Assembly (NCBI GenBank): GCA_947364395.1
Contig: CANASS010000048.1
Location: 1 to 13,816, forward strand
Length of the DNA stretch: 13,816 nt
Reading direction: 5' to 3'
DNA from: an uncultured bacterium
GTDB lineage: Bacteria > Bacillota > Clostridia > Oscillospirales > Oscillospiraceae
Positions 1-5,791 of the stretch are shown piece by piece. The notes below the pieces were generated by a model. The model had not been told where the DNA came from. It searched no databases and saw nothing but the letters and a program-made list of their open reading frames with translations. Each line of letters starts with the position of its first letter. Positions within the stretch are counted from its first letter, which is position 1. The translations under genes were made by a program, and so were the position numbers.

Positions 1-475
1 GGATCATGTCCAGCACGTGGTAGAAGTCGGCGCCCATGATGTCCATCTTGTTGACGTAGATCATGCGGGGGACCTTGTAGTGGTCCGCCTGACGCCAGAC
101 GGTCTCGGACTGGGGCTCCACGCCGCCCTTGGCGCACATGACGGTGACAGAGCCGTCCAGCACGCGCAGGGAGCGCTCCACCTCCACGGTGAAGTCCACG
201 TGGCCCGGGGTGTCGATGATGTTGATCCGGGTCTGGGGGAACTGGTCCTTGGTGCCCTTCCAATAGCAGGTGGTGGCGGCGGACGTGATCGTGATGCCGC
301 GCTCCTGCTCCTGAACCATCCAGTCCATGGTGGCGGTGCCGTCATGGGTCTCGCCGATCTTGTAGTTCACGCCGGTGTAGTACAGGATGCGCTCGGTAGT
401 CGTCGTCTTACCGGCGTCGATGTGGGCCATGATGCCGATATTACGGGTATTTTCCAGTGTAACTTTTCTTGCCAT
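1..475 (-). CDS. fusA: Translation elongation factor G, N-terminal part (cut by window edge)
   Basis: EF-G is the GTPase that drives ribosomal translocation and, with RRF, ribosome recycling in the cytoplasm. Only the first 158 codons are present; the rest lies beyond base 1. The GTPase signatures are textbook: the P-loop AHIDAGKT at residues 17-24, the switch I region around TATMDWMVQEQERGITI (48-64), the G3 motif DTPGH at 89-92 with the catalytic-type His, and the G4 motif NKMD at 142-145. Translation starts at the ATG at 475. A GGAGG lies at 490-494, about 14 nt upstream, which is somewhat far. The gene follows rpsG after a 23-nt gap, the usual str-operon order, so it is probably co-transcribed from the promoter at 2041-2069. 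The identification is certain for the part seen. Confidence 0.98.
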   Translation of the reverse strand, partial: MARKVTLENTRNIGIMAHIDAGKTTTTERILYYTGVNYKIGETHDGTATMDWMVQEQERGITITSAATTCYWKGTKDQFPQTRINIIDTPGHVDFTVEVERSLRVLDGSVTVMCAKGGVEPQSETVWRQADHYKVPRMIYVNKMDIMGADFYHVLDMI

Positions 476-498
476 ATTGGTTCAGTTTGCCTCCGTCC

Positions 499-969
499 TT
501 ACCAGCGGTAGTGGGCGAACGCCTTGTTGGCCTCGGCCATCTTGTGGGTGTCCTCGCGCTTCTTCACGGCGGAACCCGTGTTGTTGGCGGCGTCCATGAT
601 CTCCCCCGCCAGCCGTTCCTTCATGGTCTTCTCACCGCGGTTGCGGGAGTAGTTGGTCAGCCAGCGCAGACCCAGGGTCTGACGGCGCTCGGGCCGGACC
701 TCCATGGGGACCTGATAGGTGGAGCCGCCCACGCGGCGGGACTTGGTCTCCAGGGAAGGCATGATGTTTTCGATGGCGGTGGTGAAGACCTCAAGGGGCT
801 CCTTGCCGGTCTTATCTTTGATGATGTCAAAAGCGCCGTAGACGACCTTCTGGGCTACGCCCTTCTTGCCGTCCAGCATGATGCTGTTGACGAGCTTAGT
901 GACTAAGACGGAATTATACAGCGGGTCGGGCAGAACTTCCCGCTTGGGTACGTTTCCTCTTCTGGGCAC
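499..969 (-). CDS. rpsG: 30S ribosomal protein S7
   Basis: S7 binds the 3' major domain of 16S rRNA, nucleates assembly of the small-subunit head and contacts E-site tRNA. The 156-residue product has the normal bacterial length and the family features: the basic N-terminus MPRRGNVPKREVLPDP, the VTKLVNSIMLDGKK helix, GGSTYQVPMEVRPERR near residue 82, and a C-terminus ending in AFAHYRW. The start is a GTG at 967-969, preceded by AGGAGGG about 8 nt upstream; no ATG fits the conserved N-terminus. The gene is separated from rpsL by an unusually long 286-nt gap that contains structured DNA. In E. coli S7 represses its own operon by binding the rpsL-rpsG intercistronic RNA; whether the gap here has that role is inference only. 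Confidence 0.98.
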   Translation of the reverse strand: MPRRGNVPKREVLPDPLYNSVLVTKLVNSIMLDGKKGVAQKVVYGAFDIIKDKTGKEPLEVFTTAIENIMPSLETKSRRVGGSTYQVPMEVRPERRQTLGLRWLTNYSRNRGEKTMKERLAGEIMDAANNTGSAVKKREDTHKMAEANKAFAHYRW

Positions 970-1255
970 TTCGCTTCCCTCCTTCTATATAAAATTAGAA
1001 TTCACAGGTACTCGAAGTTTCGACCGGCGTCTCGTTGCGCCATGCTTCGTCGCGGGAACCCGCGCGACGGGCCACATACACAAAGTATGCTCCCCTTGCT
1101 CAGGACCCCGCTCCTCGCCTGACGCAGCGATACTTGGTCGAAAAAACCTCGCGTAATGTGCCTGTCCGAGACGCACCCATAAAAATTATATAGGTAAACG
1201 CTCGGCAAGGCTTTCGGCCTTGCGCGTGTGCGCAAAACTCGTTGTGGGTGAAGAA
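970..1255 (-). other. Long structured intercistronic region between rpsL and rpsG
   Basis: This 286-bp gap sits inside an otherwise compact operon and holds no credible gene. Read on the minus strand, it contains an outer pairing TTTCGACC/GGTCGAAA (plus coordinates 1136-1143 with 1018-1025), a nested GCGTC/GACGC pairing (1121-1125 with 1027-1031), and two local hairpins. One is CATAC/GTATG at 1075-1089. The other is a 9-bp stem CGTCGCGGG/CCCGCGACG with one bulged base at 1048-1069. Two further overlapping hairpins lie next to the rpsL stop (1205-1235). A TATAAT stands at 1185-1190 on the minus strand but lacks a recognisable -35 box. The region may be a structured leader of rpsG-fusA, an internal promoter region, or a dispersed repeat element. 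Confidence 0.6.
1205..1235 (-). promoter_or_regulatory. Two overlapping, mutually exclusive hairpins after rpsL
   Basis: GCAAGGC at 1205-1211 pairs with GCCTTGC at 1217-1223 around a 5-nt loop. TTGCGC at 1220-1225 pairs with GCGCAA at 1230-1235 around GTGT. The two stems share bases 1220-1223, so they cannot both form. Neither is followed by a T-run on either strand, so they are not ordinary terminators. They lie about 20-50 nt downstream of the rpsL stop codon. Confidence 0.45.
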
Positions 1256-1681
1256 TTACTTCTTCTTCGCAGCCTTGGGCCGCTTGGCGCCGTACTTGGA
1301 GCGGGCCTGCATACGGCCGTTGACGCCCTGGGTGTCCAGCGTGCCGCGGATGATGTGGTAACGAACGCCGGGCAGGTCCTTGACACGGCCGCCGCGAATC
1401 ATAACCACGGAGTGCTCCTGCAGGTTGTGGCCCACGCCGGGGATATAGGCGGTGACCTCGTAGCCGTTGGTCAGGCGCACACGGGCGATCTTACGCAGCG
1501 CGGAGTTCGGCTTCTTCGGGGTGGAAGTACGAACGGCGGTGCAAACGCCCCGCTTCTGGGGAGAGGGCAGGTCGGTCTCCTTGTTCTTCAGGGTGTTCAG
1601 ACCGTGCTGCATGGCGGGAGAGTTGGACTTGTAGGTGCTCTTCTCGCGGCCCTTGCGGACCAGTTGGTTAAAAGTAGGCAT
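1256..1681 (-). CDS. rpsL: 30S ribosomal protein S12
   Basis: S12 lies at the decoding centre of the 30S subunit and controls translational accuracy. The 141-residue product has the longer Firmicutes form, with an insertion around residues 20-40 before SPQKRGVC. The family hallmarks are TPKKPNSALRK at 54-64, GHNLQEHSVV at 84-93, and GGRVKDLPGVRYH at 97-109. Lys56 and Lys101, equivalent to E. coli Lys43 and Lys88 (counting Met), are wild type, so no classic streptomycin-resistance substitution is seen at those two sites. The ATG at 1681 has a GGAGG at 1689-1693, 7 nt upstream. It follows the L7Ae-like gene by 82 nt, within which lies a 10-bp inverted repeat. Confidence 0.98.
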   Translation of the reverse strand: MPTFNQLVRKGREKSTYKSNSPAMQHGLNTLKNKETDLPSPQKRGVCTAVRTSTPKKPNSALRKIARVRLTNGYEVTAYIPGVGHNLQEHSVVMIRGGRVKDLPGVRYHIIRGTLDTQGVNGRMQARSKYGAKRPKAAKKK

Positions 1682-1708
1682 GATTTTCCTCCTTTCAATG
1701 AATATATA

Positions 1709-1742
1709 TTTTAACGAACGCTCCGGGGATTATTCGTTAAAA
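1709..1742 (-). repeat. 10-bp inverted repeat in the rpsL leader
   Basis: TTTTAACGAA at 1709-1718 and TTCGTTAAAA at 1733-1742 are exact inverted copies separated by 14 bp. They lie between the L7Ae-like gene and rpsL, about 15 bp upstream of the rpsL ribosome-binding site. On the minus strand the right arm runs into an A/T-rich stretch without a clean T-run. It could be an RNA hairpin that affects rpsL translation, a weak attenuator, or a protein-binding palindrome. The sequence cannot decide. Confidence 0.5.
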
Positions 1743-1763
1743 ACAGAAAAAGTTGGATTTGCC

Positions 1764-2003
1764 TCAGACCGTGGCGGCCACGGCGGTTCCCACGGCGATG
1801 CCGCAGGCCCTTCCCAGCGCCTTCATGGCGTCGGCCCAGACGACCTCCGCCCCCGCCTCCGCAGCCTGACGCTCCAGGGGCTGGGTGAGCTGTGGGTCGG
1901 CGTCCTTCGCCAGGTACAGCCGTTTCACCCGGCCGTTTGCCAGGGCCCGGCGGACCTGCTTGACGCCCACGACCTTGGACGCGTTCTCCAGTTCGTTCAG
2001 CAT
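1764..2003 (-). CDS. rplGB: L7Ae-like ribosomal/K-turn-binding protein (YbxF type)
   Basis: This 79-residue protein belongs to the bacterial L7Ae/L30e group that binds kink-turn RNA. It matches the B. subtilis YbxF family in length and in the landmarks VVGVKQVRRALANG (11-24), LYLAKDADPQLT (29-40) and the C-terminal LGRACGIAVG (63-72). As in B. subtilis, it stands directly upstream of rpsL. The start chosen is the ATG at 2003, where the homologous region begins (MLNELENASK) and which has a G-rich AAGGGGG element about 10 nt upstream. A longer in-frame reading would cross the promoter at 2041-2069, so it is rejected. The exact cellular role of the bacterial proteins is not settled; a ribosome-associated or K-turn-binding role is inferred from the family. 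Confidence 0.92.
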   Translation of the reverse strand: MLNELENASKVVGVKQVRRALANGRVKRLYLAKDADPQLTQPLERQAAEAGAEVVWADAMKALGRACGIAVGTAVAATV

Positions 2004-2040
2004 GGGACAGGCCCCCTTTCGCGTATCAACGCAATATGAA

Positions 2041-2069
2041 ATTATAGCATACCGGGGCGGGCCCGTCAA
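2041..2069 (-). promoter_or_regulatory. Sigma-A-type promoter of the str operon
   Basis: On the minus strand, TTGACG (2064-2069) and TATAAT (2041-2046) are separated by exactly 17 bp. The start of transcription should fall near 2034, giving a leader of about 30 nt before the L7Ae-like gene. It lies downstream of the terminator of the upstream transporter gene, so the operon appears to have its own promoter rather than reading through from rpoBC. Confidence 0.88.
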
Positions 2070-2134
2070 GCTGATCTGCACCTTTTTTCCACCTTTTTTC
2101 CGGCCTGGAGCGGGGTTTCTTTGTCGAAACCGTC

Positions 2135-2162
2135 AAAAAAGCCCCGCCCGGAGGGGCGGAGC
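2135..2162 (-). terminator. Rho-independent terminator of the PfoR-like transporter gene
   Basis: On the minus strand a 9-bp stem, GCTCCGCCC pairing with GGGCGGGGC (one G-U pair) around a 4-nt loop, is followed at once by six T residues (2135-2140). It lies 25 bp past the stop codon of the transporter gene and upstream of the str-operon promoter. Confidence 0.9.
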
Positions 2163-2186
2163 TCTTTTGAGCGTTAAAGCGGTGCA

Positions 2187-3293
2187 TCAGTCCAGCTTGA
2201 GGTCGCCCTCCCTGATCCAGCCGATTTTTCGGAACCACAGCCCGAAGGCCCAGCACAGCAGGGCGGGAAGCACGAAGGAAATCAGGATCAGCCCGATCCA
2301 CTCAAAGGCCCCCGGCGTGATGGCGGCGGCGCCGTTGGCCAGGGCCTTCTCGCTGGGGTTGAGCCAGCCGGTCCAGACCCCCAGCTGGCTGCACAGGCCG
2401 CAGGTGCCCATGCCGGAGTTGATGGGCGCGCCGTTCATCTCCAGCTTGAACAGGCAGGTGGCCAGAGGGCCGGTGATGGCGGAGGCCAGGGTGGGGGGGA
2501 GCCAGATCCGGGGGTTCTTCACGATGTTGGGCATTTGCAGCATGGAGGTGCCGATACCCTGACTTACCAGACCGCCCCAGCGGTTCTCCCGGAAAGACAT
2601 GACGGCGAAGCCCACCATCTGGGCGCAGCACCCGGCCACCGCCGCGCCCCCCGCCAGCCCGGTAAGGCCCAGCACCGAGCAGATGGCGGCGGAGGAGATG
2701 GGCAGGGTGAGGGCCACCCCCACCAGCACGGACACCAGGATGCCCATCCAGAAGGGCTGGAGGACGGTGGCGCGCATGATGAGCTGTCCAAAGGCGCTGG
2801 CCGCGCCGCCGATGGGCGGGGCGATGACCCAGGCCGCGCCGATGCCCACCAGGATGGTGACGATGGGGGTGACCAGTATGTCCACCTTGGTTTCCTTGGA
2901 CACGGCCTTGCCGCACTCGGCGGCGATGATGGCCACGAACAGCACCGCCAGCGGCCCGCCAGCGCCGCCCAGGGCGTTGCAGGCGTAGCCCACCGTCGCC
3001 AGGGAGAACAGCACCATGGGGGGCGCTTGGAGGGCGTAGCCGATGGCCACGGCCATGGCCGAGCCGCTCATGAAGGAGGCCAGCCCGCCGATGGTGTAGC
3101 CCTGCTTGTTGATCTGGAGAATCTGGGCGGTGAGAAAGCCGATGTTGAATTGACTGCCGATGGTGTTCAGGATCGTGCCGATGAGCAGGGAGCAGAACAG
3201 GCCCTGGGCCATGGCCCCCAGGGCGTCGATGCCGTACCGCTTTGCGGAGATCACAATGTTTTTGCGTTTCAGGAACGCGTTGAATTTTTCCAT
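2187..3293 (-). CDS. PTS-EIIC-like / PfoR-type integral membrane transporter, candidate niacin transporter
   Basis: This 368-residue, very hydrophobic protein has about ten predicted membrane segments and many Gly/Ala-rich loops. Its features, such as a GYTIGGLASFMSGSAMAVAIGYAL-like stretch near 63-86, GLTGLAGGAAVAGCCAQMVG near 211-230, and SGMGTCGLCSQLG near 292-304, fit the PTS_EIIC_2/PfoR family (COG3641). No IIA or IIB domain is nearby, so sugar phosphorylation is not implied. My recollection is that members of this family have been predicted as nicotinate-regulated transporters in NiaR regulons, and niaR is only about 1 kb away here. That substrate is an inference. The start is the ATG at 3293, because GAGGG (3300-3304) is 6 nt upstream of it but abuts the ATG at 3299. 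A strong promoter overlapped by a palindrome precedes the gene. Confidence 0.75.
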   Translation of the reverse strand: MEKFNAFLKRKNIVISAKRYGIDALGAMAQGLFCSLLIGTILNTIGSQFNIGFLTAQILQINKQGYTIGGLASFMSGSAMAVAIGYALQAPPMVLFSLATVGYACNALGGAGGPLAVLFVAIIAAECGKAVSKETKVDILVTPIVTILVGIGAAWVIAPPIGGAASAFGQLIMRATVLQPFWMGILVSVLVGVALTLPISSAAICSVLGLTGLAGGAAVAGCCAQMVGFAVMSFRENRWGGLVSQGIGTSMLQMPNIVKNPRIWLPPTLASAITGPLATCLFKLEMNGAPINSGMGTCGLCSQLGVWTGWLNPSEKALANGAAAITPGAFEWIGLILISFVLPALLCWAFGLWFRKIGWIREGDLKLD

Positions 3294-3319
3294 ATCCATC
3301 CCTCGAATCTCAAAAAATA

Positions 3320-3353
3320 AGTCCGCACAGGTGTCAAGACACCTGTGCGGACT
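3320..3353 (-). promoter_or_regulatory. Perfect palindrome over the transcription start: candidate NiaR operator or attenuator
   Basis: GTCCGCACAGGTGTC (3321-3335) and its exact inverse (3338-3352) flank a 2-nt centre; an A/T pair extends the arms to 16 bp. It begins directly after the -10 box and covers the predicted start site near 3347, the usual place for a repressor operator. On the minus strand it is followed by TTATTTTTT (3312-3320), so the RNA could also form a terminator-like hairpin before the gene. The ACAGGTGT/ACACCTGT core resembles what I remember of Bacillus-type NiaR sites; this needs checking against a motif collection. Confidence 0.7.
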
Positions 3354-3381
3354 ATTATACCGCAGAGGGGAAAAATGTCAA
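3354..3381 (-). promoter_or_regulatory. Near-consensus promoter of the PfoR-like transporter gene
   Basis: On the minus strand, TTGACA (3376-3381) and TATAAT (3354-3359) are both perfect hexamers with a 16-bp spacer. Start of transcription is expected near 3347, inside the palindrome. A promoter this strong usually needs a repressor, which fits the adjacent palindrome. A short GGGGC/GCCCC stem at 3382-3396 lies just upstream. Confidence 0.9.
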
Positions 3382-3418
3382 GGGGCGTTTTGCCCCGAGG
3401 GGCGGGAGGGAGCCCGGA

Positions 3419-4087
3419 TCAGGGCTTCTTGTTCCCCTTTTGGTAGAGGTACACGGCCAACGCCGCCCCGGCGGCCATGGTGACAATGCCGATTAGGAGA
3501 ATCACGGTGGCAAAGCCCAGGAAGAAGCTCTCGATCCCGCCAAAAGACGGGGAGGCGGGAGCCAAGCCCAGCTGTTCCAAAACCGCCTGCTGAATCTCCG
3601 GGGAGGTGCCGGGAGAAAACTGTACGCCTCCCATGCCGCCAAAGCCGGACACTATGCTTTCGGAGGCGCCGAACATGGCCCCGAAGCCCCACTGGGCCAG
3701 CACGCCCACCAGGGTGACTCCCAGGCCGCTCAGGGCGATGCGCACCCCCGCCAGCCAGCCATATTTTCGGATCAGCCGCCCGATGAGCCCAGTGGTTTTT
3801 TCAAAGTTACCCTCCTGCGGGGAATCAGGCGCGGCGGTGCGGTGGGGTTCCTCTCTGGGAGCCTCAGCCTCTTTCCGGTCATGACTGGGCTCTCCGCCGT
3901 CCAGCAGCTCGTCGGTGGTCACCCCGAAGGCCCGGGCCAGGGCCAGCAGTCTGTCCACCTCGGGCGTGGCGTCGCCCAGCTCCCACTTGCTCACCGCCTG
4001 GCGGGACACACCCACCATGGCCGCCAGCTCCTCCTGAGATAGTTTGGCTCTGCGGCGGTAGTATAAAATTTTTTCGTTCAGCTTCAT
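3419..4087 (-). CDS. XRE-family helix-turn-helix regulator with membrane-spanning C-terminal region
   Basis: The N-terminal 65 residues form a Cro/CI-type HTH domain: LSQEELAAMVGVSRQAVSKWE at 17-37, followed by VDRLLALARAFGVTTDELL. A charged linker (66-98, rich in Glu, Arg and Pro) leads to two hydrophobic spans at about 111-140 and 186-216, separated by a Gly- and Ser-rich loop. The protein probably binds DNA while anchored in the membrane, a layout common among clostridial XRE proteins of unknown signal. The start is the ATG at 4087; a GGGGG run 8 nt upstream supports it over the adjacent TTG at 4090. The product is 222 residues. Its targets are unknown. It may autoregulate or act on the downstream transporter gene, but no operator is evident. 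Confidence 0.88.
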   Translation of the reverse strand: MKLNEKILYYRRRAKLSQEELAAMVGVSRQAVSKWELGDATPEVDRLLALARAFGVTTDELLDGGEPSHDRKEAEAPREEPHRTAAPDSPQEGNFEKTTGLIGRLIRKYGWLAGVRIALSGLGVTLVGVLAQWGFGAMFGASESIVSGFGGMGGVQFSPGTSPEIQQAVLEQLGLAPASPSFGGIESFFLGFATVILLIGIVTMAAGAALAVYLYQKGNKKP

Positions 4088-4171
4088 CAAAGCCGCCCCC
4101 TTTCTGAGGCTATCCTATCAGAAAATTCGGTTGCGGGCCACCAGCCGGCACTGGAAATTTGCGCAACCAAA

Positions 4172-4315
4172 GGTTGCGGAGCCGTCGTGAGCAGCGCGGA
4201 TGGACCGAAGCGAGGAGAAAAGCCCAGTCACCGCGCAGCGGGGACGGGTTTTCTCCGAGACGGAGGGAAGCCGCGCGTCGCGAACAGGCGGAGCACGACT
4301 ACAGGCTGCGAAACC
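4172..4315. repeat. Large imperfect palindromic intergenic element
   Basis: Between the XRE gene and niaR lies GC-rich DNA with nested inverted arms: GGTT/AACC (4172-4175 with the AAACC that ends near 4315), AGCC and GTCGTG (4180-4189) facing CACGAC and GGCT (4294-4307), GCGCGG/CCGCGC (4194-4199 with 4271-4276), and a central hairpin GGAGAAAA-CCC-GTC (4214-4229) against GAC-GGG-TTTTCTCC (4243-4256) with single bulges. Beside it is a 7-bp palindrome CGCAACC-AAA-GGTTGCG (4162-4178). No gene or promoter is evident here. The layout suits a dispersed palindromic repeat (MITE or REP-like) or a structured RNA; copy number in the genome would tell. Confidence 0.55.
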
Positions 4316-4348
4316 GTCGCGGGCAGCGCGGCCACTGGCAGCGCCGGA

Positions 4349-4858
4349 TCATTTCACCAGGAACCCCGCCTTCTCCAAGGATCTTACCACCCGCTGAAAG
4401 GCCTCCTCGCCGGGGCAGCGCAGGGTGTGGAGATGGATGCCGTCGGTGAGCAGGGACAGGGGCCGGGCGGCGTGTTCCTCCACCTTCCGGATAAATTCTG
4501 AGACGTCATACCGGGAGGACAGGTCCAGCGGCCCGGTGAGCTGGCCGTATACCGGGTGCTCCACAATGACGTTCTCCACGGTGCACCCCTGGTCCACCAT
4601 CAAGGTCAGCTCCCGCCCCATGTCAGCTCCGCTGTGGAGGCAGGCCACGGTGCGGGTGAGTCCCGATTGGGGGCGGTCCAGCACGTAGCCCCGGGGGGTG
4701 GCGGAGACGGCCTCCCCCGCCGCCCGCAGCAGGGCCACATCCCCCACGATGATCTGGCGGCTCACCGACAGCTTCTGGGCCAGGACGGTGGCGGACAAGG
4801 GGGCTTCGGCGGCTCTCAGATACTCCAAAATGCGTTCCCGGCGCTGGCTGGTGTTCAT
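4349..4858 (-). CDS. niaR: Niacin-responsive transcriptional repressor (HTH_11 plus 3H domain)
   Basis: NiaR (YrxA) represses NAD-biosynthesis and niacin-uptake genes when nicotinic acid is present. The 169-residue protein has an N-terminal winged HTH (about 5-60; VLAQKLSVSRQIIVGDVALLRAAG at 25-48) and a C-terminal 3H domain. The metal-site residues line up with the Thermotoga protein TM1602 as I recall it: His75, Glu83 (eight residues on), His142 and His144 in TDGIHLHTLRCP. His101 in EHPVYGQLTG is also conserved. The start is the ATG at 4858, with GGAGG (4866-4870) 7 nt upstream; a longer in-frame reading would cross the promoter. No nad genes are in the window, so its nearest plausible target is the PfoR-like transporter gene. 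Confidence 0.93.
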   Translation of the reverse strand: MNTSQRRERILEYLRAAEAPLSATVLAQKLSVSRQIIVGDVALLRAAGEAVSATPRGYVLDRPQSGLTRTVACLHSGADMGRELTLMVDQGCTVENVIVEHPVYGQLTGPLDLSSRYDVSEFIRKVEEHAARPLSLLTDGIHLHTLRCPGEEAFQRVVRSLEKAGFLVK

Positions 4859-4891
4859 GGCGGGGCCTCCTTGCGGCGGTGGTTTTTTTAC

Positions 4892-4920
4892 AGTATACCA
4901 CACCCGTCCCGCCCCCGCAA
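4892..4920 (-). promoter_or_regulatory. Promoter of niaR
   Basis: On the minus strand, TTGCGG (4915-4920) and TATACT (4892-4897) are separated by 17 bp. Transcription should start near 4885, about 26 nt before the ATG. The promoter lies just past the stop of the upstream TIM-barrel gene (4928), so niaR can be expressed independently. No palindrome like that at 3320-3353 is seen here, so autoregulation by the same site is not supported. Confidence 0.78.
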
Positions 4921-4927
4921 GCGGGGG

Positions 4928-5701
4928 TCAGCTCCCCTCCGGCCCGAAAATTTCCTCCAAGCGCTCCTCCACCTCCGGCCCTGGCAGAAGGGCCGCCCCC
5001 GCCCCCAGCCCTTTTGCCAGCCCCAGCTTTTCCCGGATGGAACGGGGGCTGTCAAACAGCACAAAGTGGGCCTGGGGCCCCCGCATGTAGGTGAAGTAGT
5101 GGGCGCACAGCCCCCGGTCGAAAAACACGGCGGGCTCCAGCCGCCGGAGCAGCTCCTCCAGCTTTTCCTGGGAAATGGGCTCCCCCCGGCCCTGGGCGGG
5201 AAGGGGGAACTCCTCCCGGGCCCACTCCACCGCCAGGGCCGTCCGCTCCCCGCCGTACCGCTCCAGCGCCCCCCGCAGTCGGCGGTCCAGAGTGCCGTGG
5301 GTGAGGACTGAGGGGATCAGCACCCGGGCGTGGGGGGCGTGAGGGGCGCAGCCCTCGGGGACGTACAGCGCCCAGCTCTGGGCGGCGCAGTTGCGGTCCA
5401 GAATCTCCACCAGCTTGGGCAGGCAGCCCCTGGGCGGGCCCTCAAAGTCGCACACGATGCCCCGAAAGGACCGGCGGCGGCACTCCCCCAGAATCTGGCG
5501 GCAGCACCCCACCGGGTCCCCCGCGCCGTCGAAGCCCGCGCAGTCCACCAGCATCAGGCCGCCCCGCAGGGCCTGGGGCAGGCGGATGCCCAGCAGCTTG
5601 GGACCCGGCCCGATCCGGTAGGCCATGTGGGCGGGGGTGAGGCCAAAGGCGCGCCCCCTGGTCTCCTGTCCGGCGGGCAGGGCTAATAATAGTTCTTTCA
5701 T
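4928..5701 (-). CDS. Uncharacterised GH18-like TIM-barrel protein
   Basis: I do not recognise a named gene. The 257-residue protein reads like a short glycoside-hydrolase-18-type barrel: alternating strands (LLGIRLPQAL, GGLMLVDCAGF, ALYVPEG, RTALAVEWA, HFVLFDSPRSIREKLGLAK) and a candidate catalytic strand RGIVCDFEG at 80-88, where Asp85 and Glu87 could correspond to the GH18 DxE. The last section (HFVLFDSPRSIREKLGLAKGLGAGAALL) resembles the barrel end where the substrate-binding residues of spore-cortex GH18 proteins sit. There is no signal peptide, so it is probably cytoplasmic, or deposited in the forespore or mother cell. The ATG at 5701 has an AAGGGGG about 8 nt upstream. It is about 70% as long as typical GH18 domains, so enzymatic activity is uncertain. 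Confidence 0.72.
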   Translation of the reverse strand: MKELLLALPAGQETRGRAFGLTPAHMAYRIGPGPKLLGIRLPQALRGGLMLVDCAGFDGAGDPVGCCRQILGECRRRSFRGIVCDFEGPPRGCLPKLVEILDRNCAAQSWALYVPEGCAPHAPHARVLIPSVLTHGTLDRRLRGALERYGGERTALAVEWAREEFPLPAQGRGEPISQEKLEELLRRLEPAVFFDRGLCAHYFTYMRGPQAHFVLFDSPRSIREKLGLAKGLGAGAALLPGPEVEERLEEIFGPEGS

Positions 5702-5751
5702 GGGAGTTCCCCCTTGCTAACAAGAAAATTTCATGGTACTATAGGAGATGC

Positions 5752-5757
5752 TATAAT
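5752..5757 (+). promoter_or_regulatory. -10 box of the yqeG-like gene
   Basis: A perfect TATAAT stands 35 bp upstream of the ATG at 5792 in the divergent gap. At 17-bp spacing the -35 position reads TTTCAT (5729-5734), a poor match, so the promoter is only moderately supported. On the opposite strand a TATAGT (5738-5743) may serve the divergent TIM-barrel gene. Confidence 0.5.
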
Positions 5758-5791
5758 CTATGCCTGTCCCAGGCGGAATAGAAGGTGCGCT

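Noticed and set aside
985..1235. Short minus-strand frames of about 63 and 77 codons in the rpsL-rpsG gap
   Set aside because: They lack good ribosome-binding sites, overlap each other and the hairpins, and read as low-information Arg/Gly/Pro-rich peptides. They are better explained by structured non-coding DNA.
2535..3320. Long plus-strand frame opposite the PfoR-like gene
   Set aside because: The His/Gly/Gln/Asp-rich composition is typical of the reverse strand of a GC-rich membrane-protein gene; the minus-strand product has clear membrane spans and a promoter.
4859..4903. N-terminal extension of NiaR
   Set aside because: The extra codons cross the TTGCGG-17-TATACT promoter, and the ATG at 4858 has an ideal ribosome-binding site.
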